Assembly (NCBI GenBank): GCA_022264855.1
Contig: JABYQU010000006.1
Coordinates: 992,001-1,056,000 of the forward strand
DNA from: Lenzites betulinus
Taxonomy: Eukaryota; Basidiomycota; Agaricomycetes; Polyporales; Polyporaceae
Direction of reading: 5' to 3'
DNA: 64,000 nt
Below the pieces are notes generated by a model. That model was not told where the DNA came from. It searched no databases and saw only the letters and a program-made list of their open reading frames with translations. The position numbers were made by a program, and so were the translations under genes. This document shows, piece by piece, positions 45,561-55,767 of the stretch. Positions within the stretch are counted from its first letter, which is position 1, and the number at the start of each line of letters is the position of its first letter.

Positions 45561-47054
45561 TTACTCAGGCTGCAGTTCGTCCTGCTCTTCGTCTTCGTCG
45601 AAATCTTCATCCTCTTCTTCCAATGCAGCTTCCGCCTCCGCCTGAGCCTGCGCAGCGGAAGCCGCCTGGGCAATTGCTTGCTCAAGCAGCTTTGTTTGCT
45701 CTTCGGACAGCCACGACAAGGAAAGGGGAGGAGTATCTGTGTGTTCTCCAGTGATGATCGCCACTTCGGCCGCAGGTTCCGGCGGTGGGTCCACTGCCAT
45801 AGGGTGTTCTGTGAGAGGCTCAGGTGCAGGCAGTTCTGCGGAAGTCGGAGGAGCAGGCTGCTCTTGGGGAGCGACAGTCTGCTGCGCGCGAGCGATAATA
45901 CTCGCCAGTGTAGATTGGCTGACATTCGGAGGCGGCATAGGTGCCGGGGCACTCTGCGAGCCCATGCTTTTCGACACCTCAGCTTGCAGCAAGCCGTGGA
46001 TCGAGAGCGCGATGTTCTGAGCCTCGAAGAGCATCCGAGGGTCGATCTCGCCTTCTTCCGGACCCGCATGCTCTCCTATCGGCATTCCCCCCGCCGTAGT
46101 TGCAGCTATGCCGTTCCATAACTTCGCCCGGCGACTCATCTCCTCGTCGCCATCCGCCTTCTCGACTTCGACCTCCTCAATCTCCGCATACGCACAGGCA
46201 GTGTTTACTGGCTCGGCTTCCCCTGCTCGGCCCTTGCCGCCGCGGGTCCTGGCATCCTTGTGACGCTTGATCGCGTCTCGGCGCGAGAAAATCTTGTTGC
46301 ACCCTGCACACCGCCATGCCTTCTTTTCGTGGAGGAGGGCATGTCGCTTCAGGTCGTGATTGCGAACGAATGAAGCGGGACACTGGATGCACCGGTATGG
46401 ACGGTGTTCAAGGGTGTGAAAACGCTGATGGGTGCGCAAGGAGTAGAGCCGATGGAACGTCTTGCTACAGCCCGGGACAAGACACGGGTAGACGGCAGTG
46501 CCGATATCTGGCGGTGGCGGAGGAGCGCCTGGGTGTGGGTGCCAATGTGGGGGGTGGTGCATTGGGGGGTGCCCGATGTGAATGCCGCTCAGCACGCCGA
46601 GCATCTGTACGAGCCCAGCGAGCTCCTGCAGCACCGGCATCCGGCCGTCCATTGCACGGGGGGCCGAGGTGACCGCGAAGAGGAAGACCTGGTGAAGCTG
46701 GAGCTGGATGGACGAGATCAGCGCAGGGTCGACCGACGGACGGTGGACCGGGGCGGACGAGAGCGCATGCGAAATAACGCGGACCGCATCGCTGAGCATG
46801 TGCAGCAGGTCGGGTTCGTCGATGGCCATGCGCTTCTGGGGGAAGCTGGGCCCGAGCTCGACATGGCGGCTGCCCTCGTCGGCGTCATCGCGCTTCCGCT
46901 TGCCCTTGTCTAGCTGGAGGGCGGGTGCGTCCGAGTTGCGCAGAGAGCCGAAGAGCGCTTCTGACTTTGCGAGCGAATTGTCGGAAATTGTGAACCTGGC
47001 TTACTATAGACGGGCGCCAATTATAAGCACATACAACAGTTGTAACTCCGACAT
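45561..47054 (-). CDS. C2H2 zinc-finger transcription factor, two exons
   Basis: A short first exon at 47054 (MSELQLL) joins through an intron to FTISDNSLAKSEALFGSLRN at about 47006. A basic segment KGKRKRDDADEG (possible nuclear import signal) and a helical region follow. Three tandem C2H2 fingers lie in the middle: CLVPGCSKTFHRLYSLRTHQ with RFH; CIQCPASFVRNHDLKRHALL with H; and CAGCNKIFSRRDAIKRHKD. The third lacks a clear fourth ligand after KRH, so it may be degenerate. The C-terminal half is acidic and Ala/Pro/Gln-rich, with a coiled segment of Ala/Gln/Glu and a final DEDFDEDEEQDELQPE, which could serve as an activation region. The targets are unknown. The alternative shorter start at 46829 would lose the basic region. 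Confidence 0.82.
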
Positions 47055-47413
47055 AATCGTGGCGCTTCCATTATCAGGCTCTATGCCCCCTTATCAGCGC
47101 CTCAGCGCCTCAGACGCCGAGGTTTGTGTTGGAAACGATCCCGGTCGACTCCCTCTCCAGCTCTCCTTTCCGCTGCCTGTTGCTCCTGTATTGTTGTGTA
47201 CAAGCAGAATTGACGACCGTGTTTCGATTATCCCGCAGTAAGTTGTTCACGCGCCTATCCATCAACCAAATCCTCATTCATCGCTGTCAGTAGCCCCACT
47301 CAGGTCCAGGACTCGGACTAGGACAAACGGCGACGCCGTCTCGGAGATATTATTGGTTCCAGTGAGTCTATCATTATAATCGCAATGTGCAGTGTTCATC
47401 AACTACTATCTAG
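47055..47413. other. Intergenic between C2H2 gene and Plavaka remnant
   Basis: A 359-bp upstream region of the C2H2 gene. No coding signal recognised. Confidence 0.4.
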
Positions 47414-48215
47414 ATGCCTCCCAAGAGGGGTGATGCCTCAACTGCCCGGGTCCCTTGCCCTTTCTGCGGCAATACATACCTCCCCCGTGGGCTGCCCAAT
47501 CATCGCAAGAAATGCCAACAGCTTCTCACCGAGGCAATGAGTACGATATCGCGCAATTCGCAGCCACAGCGCATGCAGGATACAGGTCAGTAATGTAATA
47601 TATCTGTTCACTATGTTGCAGAACAACATGCAGTTCTGTTGACCACACCTCGCCATCACCAGCGCCTGCCCCCGTATCGCCATCTACCTCTGATTGGCCG
47701 GCCTCTCCGCCATCGCTCGTATATGAGTCGCATGTGCCCGCCCCTCAATCGTCTGCCTCCCATGCATCCTCATCATCTACGTCTGTGCCCGCCAATCCCC
47801 TGCTGCCTGACGTCTTCACCGACCAATCAATATCGTCGATGAGGCCTGCTCCCGGTTCCTGCCCCTCTGTGCCCCCCGAGCCTGACAGCATCATGATCGA
47901 CCCCCCTCCCCCGCAATCACCTTGGCATCCATTCCTCACACGTGCCGACTTCGAGTTTGCAGAGTTCACGCTCGATGCATCGCTCAGTCGACGACAGTGT
48001 GATACACTCATCAGCCTTGTTCGTCGTCTCATCAAGGGGGAGGATACATTCACGTTTGAATGCGTCGCTGATCTTCAGAAGGGCTGGGCGCGTGCAGCGC
48101 AGAGTCGTGTAGCTCCTGTTCATACATAATCTTCGTAACTACTGCATGAAATTTATTGAGTTTGTGTTAGTTCAAGAAAGACATCGTGACTGTGCCGTAC
48201 GTGCAAGGTAACTTC
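47414..48215 (+). mobile_element. 5' remnant of a Plavaka-type DNA transposon gene
   Basis: The frame opens MPPKRGDASTARVPCPFCGN with a zinc finger (C-x2-C...NHRKKC), then after a short intron a Ser/Pro-rich linker, then HPFLTRADFEFAEFTLDASL, SRRQCDTLISLVRRLIKGE and FECVADLQKGWARAA. A further segment FKKDIVTVPYVQ follows past the stop at 48129. In order and wording this is the start of the Plavaka transposase proteins (KDZ group) that are widespread in agaricomycetes. The catalytic part is missing: nothing matching it lies beyond about 48215. It is a truncated, probably dead copy. I could not see terminal inverted repeats. Confidence 0.7.
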
Positions 48216-48414
48216 CTTCGTTTCACAGACATGCCAGAAGTTTGATAATTCAGGCGGAACCGCTCACAGAAGTTCCAGGTACTTTTTGCATAGCTTTAAG
48301 GATCTTATAAGTACTCATAAGCGAGGGTCTTCGCTGCTGATGAGTCGGCTACTGAGTTACAATACAGGCGCTCGATATAATAACTCAGAATGCCACAATT
48401 ATCATGCATTATAA
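48216..48414. other. Intergenic, AT-rich
   Basis: AT-rich spacer between the Plavaka remnant and the stop of the acidic protein gene; nothing recognised. Confidence 0.4.
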
Positions 48415-48927
48415 TCATCGTGTATATGATAAGCGCTCATAAGTAGCACTTGCGACAGAAAGCACGATCTCGGTCAGCGTGCGCGCGAGCGGCTTGGATA
48501 TGGAGGAGGCGGAGATGCACCGGTTGAACACCTCGAGGAGGCTCGCGCCCCCCGCGCCAGGGACATGCGAGGTCGACATGGCGGAGTGCACGACAGGGTT
48601 CCTGGCGGCAAACGCAAGAATGGCTTTCATGGTGAGCACCGCGGCATCCTGTTTCTTGCGGTACGTGCCCTGCGAGGGGCCCTCCGAAGGTGCGGGTGGG
48701 CCGTTCGCGGTGCCCGCAACAGCAGCAGCCTCGGCTTGGGCTTTGGCAATGTCTGCGAGGAGTTGGTCCCCGAGCCTGCGTGCCATTTCTTCGGCCTCCG
48801 CATCGACGTACTCTTCTTCGTCGTAGTCCTCATCGCCCTCGCCGTCTTCGTACCCGTCATCTTCGTTGTACTCTGCGCTCGGCGCGTTCAGGAACTCAAA
48901 GTCAGGGAGTGTGATAGACGACGCCAT
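48415..48927 (-). CDS. Acidic uncharacterised protein
   Basis: A single open frame of 170 residues starts MASSITLPDFEFLNAPSAEY at 48927. Residues 20-50 are a run of Asp, Glu, Tyr and Gly. A helical Ala-rich segment (MARRLGDQLLADIAKAQAEA) follows, then a C-terminal helical part (AVLTMKAILAFAARNPVVHS and FNRCISASSISKPLARTLTE). It has no recognised domain, no signal peptide and no membrane segment. The position 142 bp from the Fig4 start on the opposite strand suggests a shared promoter. The last residues (after SVASATYERL) could be altered if a 3' intron exists. The frame is protein-like and ordered, so I think it is real. Confidence 0.6.
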   Translation of the reverse strand: MASSITLPDFEFLNAPSAEYNEDDGYEDGEGDEDYDEEEYVDAEAEEMARRLGDQLLADIAKAQAEAAAVAGTANGPPAPSEGPSQGTYRKKQDAAVLTMKAILAFAARNPVVHSAMSTSHVPGAGGASLLEVFNRCISASSISKPLARTLTEIVLSVASATYERLSYTR

Positions 48928-49069
48928 GAGTGGGCGAAACAACACAAGCTTTCTATACGAGAGCTACTAGCATGAAAAGAGCGCCCGTCCTTCTTGTCCC
49001 GAATGCTCATGTCGTTCGGACACCCTCCGACAAACACGCTCTCCACGTCGCCGCGATTCAGTTTTCAGG
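48928..49069. promoter_or_regulatory. Compact divergent promoter (acidic protein / Fig4)
   Basis: Only 142 bp lie between the two opposite start codons, too little for two independent promoters with leaders, so shared elements are likely. No TATA box seen. Confidence 0.5.
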
Positions 49070-52000
49070 ATGGAGACACCGACCACGGCGACTACGATGC
49101 ATCTCCAGATACCCCAGGCCTCTAGCACCGACTCCAGCGGCACCGTAACTCCGATATCCCAACATTCCGCGGTGCTGCCCTCGGAAGCCGCAGTGTCTAC
49201 TCATGAATATCCTGCCTCGTTGCAGTCCAAGGATGCTCAAAGTCTCTCCGCGACTCTAGCTGCTCCACCCACGTCTTCCAAGGCCGCGCTGTCGCGGCCG
49301 GACGACCACTCTCTCGCGTTCAATAAATTCATCCTGTATGAGAACCGCCTGAGGTTCTATGTCGTTGCGTCGAACACGTCCGACTCGCGACACCGGATCA
49401 TCAAGATTGACCGGACGTCTCAGGACGAGCTCACGGTTGTTGAGGACGAAGCGATATACAGTGGCAAGCAAATGAGTGAGATGCTGAAGATGCTAGAGGA
49501 CGGCAACAAGGGCTGCGGTGGGCTTGGTAGAGCCAGGGTCTTCTTTGGCGTAGCAGGTGAGCTCCCAAGATGCCCTGCGACGCCCGTTATGCATACCCAT
49601 GAGCAGGGTTCATCAAGTTCACGGCCGGGTGGTACATGATCCTCATCTCCAAGCGTTCTGTGGTCGCGCTCCTCGGAGGGCACTACGTCTATCACTGTGA
49701 AAGCACGGACATCATGCCAGTCGCGTTCAATCACAAGATAGACAAGCCCGCGGAAGAGCAGCGTCTCATGAACATCTTCAAGCAGGTTGACATGACGAAG
49801 AACTTCTACTTCAGGTAGTGCACGTTCCGCTCGCAGACCAGAGTTGCTCAGTGAAGTTGCATGTCCAGCTACACGTATGACCTCACGTCGACCCTGCAAC
49901 ATAACCTCACCCGGAGCGGGCTTGCTCCATGCAGACAATGGAGCATGAACGACAGGTTTGCGTGGAACCATCACCTGCTGACAACCGCATTCGACGAAAC
50001 CTCTATGCCCTCCGCCAAATCGCACTGGCTTGTTCCCCTGATGCATGGGCATGTTGACCAGGCCAGTAAGTAAAGCATATGCTCGTCCCGGCCGCGAACG
50101 AATATCCTCACGTTTTTGCAGAGTTGACGGTTCTAGGTCGTGTGGTGTTCGTGACGCTTATTGCACGGCGATCTAGACACCACGCAGGAGCGCGATACCT
50201 GAAGCGCGGCGCCAACGATGAGGTAGCTCTCATGGACTCAGTGCAGTGACATCATGCTGATACAAGACAGGGAAATGTAGCGAACGAGGTTGAGACAGAG
50301 CAGATCGTCTCAGAGACCTTGACGACGCCGTTCTATTTCCCCGCACCGAAGGACGGGGCGGACGGAAAACAAAATCGCCGTCCAAGCCCGAACTATACCA
50401 GCTACGTTCAGGTTGGTGGCGCCGTCTTGATTCAGTTTATGTGTTGTTCATGAGCTGGTCTCGCAGTATCGAGGTAGTATTCCCATTTATTGGACGCAAG
50501 AGGTGACGAGCATGGTTCCGAAACCTCCAATTGAAAGTGGGCAGGGCTTTCTATATGTTGCAACACAACGAGCTCACCTGCCATACAATAGTCCCCGTCA
50601 TGGACCCGTTCTACACTGCTGCAGCGCGGCACTTTGACGACCTGTTCAAACGATACGGCTGCCCGATCATGATTCTCAACTTGATCAAGAAGCGGGAACC
50701 GGTACCCCGTGAATCAAAGCTCCTTGAGGAGTACACGCAATGTGTGCGGTATCTCAACCAGTTCCTGCCCCCAGAGAACAAGATGATCTATCGCGCATGG
50801 GACATGGCGCGTGCATATAAGGAGTACGTTCAACTTATGCGCTGTGCAAGAGTCCTCCGTGATCGCTAACAAGCTCACCAGGAAAACGCAGGACGTCATC
50901 AGCTACCTCGAGGATAGCGCGGAGGAGTCAATTCAGATGACCGGGTTCTTCCACACCGGCCCAGAACCATTCTCGCACTACTTGCTGAACGAGGACGAGT
51001 GAGCACTTAGTTCGCCCCCTTTCCGACCCTGCGCTGACATGACGCCAACCCTAGCGCGGACGAGTACCCATGGCGGAGCACGATGTCGGTCCAGAATGGG
51101 ATATGTCGGACCAACTGTGTCGATTGCCTGGACCGGACCAACGCAGCACAGTTCGTCTTCGGAAAGCGCGCATTGGGACATCAGCTATATGCCCTCGGCG
51201 TAGTGGACACGCCAAACCTTGCGTTCGATTCTGACGCGGTAAACATGCTTACGGAGATGTACCATGACCACGGTGACAGTGAGTCCCATCGTGACTTGTT
51301 TCGATCGAAGCCTTCATCGCATATGCCCCCGTAGGTCTGGCATTGCAGTACACGGGTAGTGCGCTGGTGAACCGTGTGGAAACATACCGCCGAATGCCAC
51401 ACTGGAACAGCCACTCTCGAGACATCATCGAGAACCTGCGCCGATTCTATGCCAACTCTTTGTTAGGTGAGTCGAGTAATCGCAGCTTTTGCTCTTCCAT
51501 TGAAGAGGACTGAGGCGCCGATAGACGCGGACAAGCAGACCGCAATCAACCTCTTCCTTGGCGTTCCGGCGGAAAAGACCAGCACACGTACACCACCGCA
51601 GCGGGGGAACTACCAGAAGTGGTTCAAGGACGAGCATCTTGAAATCGCGTACCCGCTCGACGATTGCGAGCAAGCGCTTCTTCACTATGTCAATACCCGG
51701 GGCGACTACTGGATTGAGTACTATCGCCCTCTGCTCTTCACGTCGCTGGGGAAGCACTTTGCGTTCTCCATGAACAGCACGCTCAAGCTTCCAGGGTGTG
51801 TTCGAAGTATACCCTTCATCGAACTAGCGTGACCTTTTGTGCAGGAAGACCGCTCGGGATGTGAATATGAGCCCATTCCTCGCTCACCACACCCATGGGC
51901 ATCACCCTAGGTACGGATCGCAATCTCGCAATATCTATTTGTTGATCTCAAAACGACAGGTTGATGGATGGTGTACGTCGATGGATGGGGACCAACTCGT

Positions 52001-52459
52001 CGACTGGCTCACGAACGTCTCGTGTGGACCGCGCTCAAGACGCAAAGTCCAAGAAGTCGCACTCTGCTGCCGAGTCTGCCCCCGAGTCGCTTCCCGAGAT
52101 AGTGATGAAGTTACTAGATCCCATCGTCGAAGAGGAAGAGGAGTACCAGCAGTGAGTGCTCTACCGCCGCGCATCCCAACATCATCCCAACACAGTATGC
52201 GTGCAGATACATCGAGCAAGGTCAGGAACTGCTCGTCACGTCCAGCGAGGACATCGACTATCTGCAGCCAATATATAGCAAGTACCTCAGTGCGGTGAAT
52301 CTGGCGCAGGGGCTTGCGGAACCGAGCGAGCTGCAGGACAAGGATGAGAAGATCATGGCGGCGTATCTTGGTCGCGCGAAACCGCATGATGCGTCCGAGG
52401 CGAAGCTCACGGCATCAAACTACGAGAAGATTATTGCGGAGTTGACTATGACGGACTGA
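49070..52459 (+). CDS. FIG4: SAC-domain phosphoinositide phosphatase Fig4
   Basis: Fig4 removes the 5-phosphate from PI(3,5)P2 and works with the kinase Fab1 and scaffold Vac14 on vacuole/endosome membranes. The start is [20 protein letters not shown] at 49070. After a Ser/Thr-rich leader the SAC domain begins ([20 protein letters not shown], then [20 protein letters not shown]). Conserved blocks follow: [38 protein letters not shown] and the catalytic CX5R motif in [19 protein letters not shown]. Residues after the phosphatase core ([35 protein letters not shown]) match the Fig4 branch rather than Sac1, and no C-terminal membrane anchor is present. The end is [12 protein letters not shown]. 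Many short introns. All catalytic residues are present. Confidence 0.93.
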
Positions 52460-52684
52460 ACGTGTGTATATTTCACTGTGCATGTTTATCGTGCTTCTTG
52501 TTGTTCTTATGAGATCCGTGTGAACGCACTGTCCCCTACTATAAGGATTCCCGGGGGTCCCGCTATCCTGTGCCGTTTACAAGTGTTTGCGTCACCGTGT
52601 GCACAGACCGGTCGGTATCATGGGCCATCCTAGCATACCGCCTACCTCTGCTACGTCGTTGAATACCCCAGCGTCACATCGACC

Positions 52685-54834
52685 ATGCCTCTCAAGGTCG
52701 TGAGGAAGCTTCGCAAGTCCACCATCAACGACGCCTTGTCTGTGCTTGTCCTCACATCATCGGTGACGAAGGAAATCGTAAACGTCATGCCGTTTCCCCC
52801 CGTACAGGCCGCGACGGGTATCATCTTGATGGTGCTCCAGACGATCCAGGTGCGCACACGTTCCTCGATAGGCTCGTACGGCAGTAAATCGTTACACGCC
52901 TTTTCTTTCGCAGCAAATCCAATCCAACCAGGAGGGCTGCTACCGCATTGCCAAGCGGTGCTGGACAATCCTCGTCGATATCCGGGACCACATGGCGGGC
53001 CATTGCGACAGCGCACCACCGTCGTTGCTCAGGGCCTTTTCTCGGTTTGAAGAGTGAGCTCATGGTCGGGTCGCACTGTATCGTTCGGGCGATTGATGAT
53101 ACTCGCCTAGAACACTAGAGTCGATACACAAGTTCATGAAACAGGAGGCGGAACGGAAATGGAGCTCCCGTCTGCTTCGCAAGAACAGGATCGAGAATGC
53201 TATAGAGCAATACCATGTTGCCCTCGACGACGCCGCCAGGACCTTCCAGGTATGCGTTTCATCCCTACATTCAAAATCAGGAGCATTGATATTCACTGCA
53301 TGGTAGATCACCATGCTCATCAATTTGAACGCTCATCTCACAGTCGGGGATGCGTCGCGACGGCACGATGACGGACCGGCCACCTACGCAGTGCGACTCG
53401 CACAATGCGTTAGTAGCAGTACCGAATCCACAAGCTCGGAGAGCGTATCCACCCAAGACGACGAGTCGATTTATAGCTCAGAAACAGACGACGACGACGA
53501 CGACGACGACTGTCAGATAATTGAACATCATGGCGTAACTATAACATCATCTACTCCCCCGAGCGACGTCTGACCACATGTGGTAGTTCACACAGTACCA
53601 TCAGTCACAGATACGCCTCACGGCCAAGTCCGATATTCGTCTAGGCTGGTGGAGAAGTGGGTACGAAGGCGAGATCGACGGAAGAAAGGTTCTTGCGTTG
53701 CAGTACGATGCGGATCGCAGGAATGCCGTGACGGTCAGGGTCCCGACCTTCGAGCGGAACATGATATGGGAGACTGATAAGTTGTTAGCGGTGGGTCAAA
53801 GACGTAAAGACCTTGCAAAATATCTAGTCAGTCGATTTCAATGACTCGTCAGAACTTGAAGACTTACTTTAACGTATCACGCAGTCATCCCAACTTGCCA
53901 CAAATGATCGGCTACTCCAACGACAAGACACCAATTCCGTTCATCCTGCTAGCGAATGGTGCGTGTTGGTTTGGAGGCTTGATAGACTTTGTTAAGAACA
54001 TAATGCACACACAGTACACACATGCCGGGATCCGGTGACAGCCTTGTTCAATGCGTACAAAACATGGAAAACAATCCGCCTCAAGGGTCATGCAGCGGTG
54101 AAAAACGCTCGGGAGAAAGGAGTTCTCGATTATGTTGGTCTATTTGTCCACTTCGCAAGTTGTTCTTCGACATACTCTCTCTCCCACAGTGCCACTAATA
54201 TCTGACTCTCCGTATAGCTCAGAAGCATAGAGGTACTCTACCGAAAATGCGCATATGGCATATACTACAGTTAACCGGAATGATACTGTAGGAAGCTGCA
54301 AAATATCTACAACGGCAGGCGGGCCTGTCTGCAACAGAGCTCAGGCACTGTTTCAAAGTACGAACACTGCTACTCATATTTTATGGCGTGCCTACTCTAC
54401 CTAACGTTTTCTGATATAATATAGCTCTCCGCCTTCCGAGTAGATTCAGACCAAACGATCGTGATGAGCATTGATCCAAATCCCACGGACCCCGCCGACT
54501 TCAAGGAGAATATTCAGATCCCGCGGCGCGTAGAGTCGGTAGACCGCTACGCTTACAGTCCAATCTACCGTAACCCATGGGCAGAGGAAAACACTTTATC
54601 GTCTCTTATGGAATCCCTCACTTTCACATGGATGTTGGCCTTGCAAGTGTATGAGGCGAGGGAGCCCGAGCCAATTCTAGAGTTCCACTTCATGCCGGTA
54701 TGTCTTTGTTCCATCAAACACTTGCCGAAGGATAGAGTCTCACTGTATAGGGCGCAAGACCGGTATGTGGGCCAGTACACAAAGAACTTACACTGCCAGA
54801 CCTACCTATTGAGGACCGAGTGAAGAGCACATAA
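52685..54834 (+). CDS. MLKL-NTD-like helical bundle protein with pseudokinase-like region
   Basis: The start is MPLKVVRKLRKSTINDALSV at 52685. The first 150 residues form a helical bundle: AATGIILMVLQTIQQIQSNQ, CYRIAKRCWTILVDIRDHM, LESIHKFMKQEAERKWSSRL and NAIEQYHVALDDAARTFQ. This is the pattern of the MLKL N-terminal/HeLo-like domains common in agaricomycetes. An acidic Ser-rich linker with eight consecutive Asp follows. The next part looks like a kinase N-lobe: LGWWRSGYEGEIDGRKVLAL, then YHPNLPQMIGYSNDKTPIPF. The position of the ATP-binding lysine reads Gln (VLALQYD), and no HRD or DFG motif was found downstream, so it is likely inactive. The C-terminal exons (VMSIDPNPTDPADF, RNPWAEENTLSSLMESLTF) end at 54834. 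A role in signalling or regulated cell death is only inferred from domain type. Confidence 0.68.
53487..53510 (+). repeat. (GAC)8 coding trinucleotide repeat
   Basis: Eight GAC units encode an Asp run in the linker between the helical bundle and the kinase-like region. Its length may vary between strains. Confidence 0.85.
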
Positions 54835-55767
54835 CTTGAGGCGGGAAATAAGGCATCTTGCTAGCATGCCCTCTTCATCCGACTCACACGCCAGAAACAT
54901 GTGTGCTCCTCTCCCGTTGAAGACTGCAGTGGAGTAGACCGTCGAGACGCTGGGAGGGACTGTACAAGTCGTGAGCGTGTAGCGCTGAAGCTCGGGGATG
55001 CGAATTCGGAGACAAATGGGGCCACGCGAGCGGGGAGCCAGTGTTGTGAGCCTGGCCCACGACAGACGCAAACTGTTGAAAACACTCAAAACCAATTCAA
55101 CTCGGATCCGGTAGACTCGCATGGCGTTCTAACTTATGGCAGAAGACGTTTTGTGGCGCGCCGGGGAGGAGGGGGGGGGGTGAGTTGGGTGCCGGGAACG
55201 TCGGGCAGGGCGTAGCGAATGTGGGCGCGGTCGCGAAGGACGCGGCGAAGTTGGCTACCAAGGAGGAAAGTCGCGCGCAGGCCGAAGGCGCGTTCCCCCT
55301 CTCCTACGGCGTGCAAGGTCGTGCGTTGTCAAGCTTCCCCAACGTACGCGTTGCCAAGTGCCATCGCGAGAAATGAAGGTTCTGCATATGTATGTTCTTC
55401 ACCTCTTTCACCCTACATGTACAGCTACGCGGCGGTGCGCCGCGGCACTATACGATTATTCGTGGTTTGTGTGTATTTGGAATACAGTGTGTTTGTTACT
55501 ACTTAACCAATTCGTCGGACGAGAGTAGATGTGGCGAGAGATTGGGGACCGTGCTGGTATGTATGGGCTGAATGCTACAGATGCGGAGAGAGAAACAAGG
55601 GACGAGGCGAGGGCGGGAATGAGAGGATGTGGTGCGTAGAAAAAGAATAGGGGGCAGAAACTGTAACAGTGAAGAGAAAACCGTAAAGGCGTCCATCCGG
55701 CGTCCGTGCCGTGGTTGTGGTCGTCGTAGTCATTGCGCTCGCGCGGTCATACAAACGACACACGGTG
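54835..55767. other. Intergenic between convergent genes
   Basis: No gene could be supported. A minus-strand frame (55122-54802) has some protein-like wording (SRGPICLRIRIPELQRYTL) and a plus-strand frame near 55185-55376 reads GQGVANVGAVAKDAAKLATK; both lack start, splice or family support and may be decayed gene pieces. A G-run lies near 55166-55181. Confidence 0.4.
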
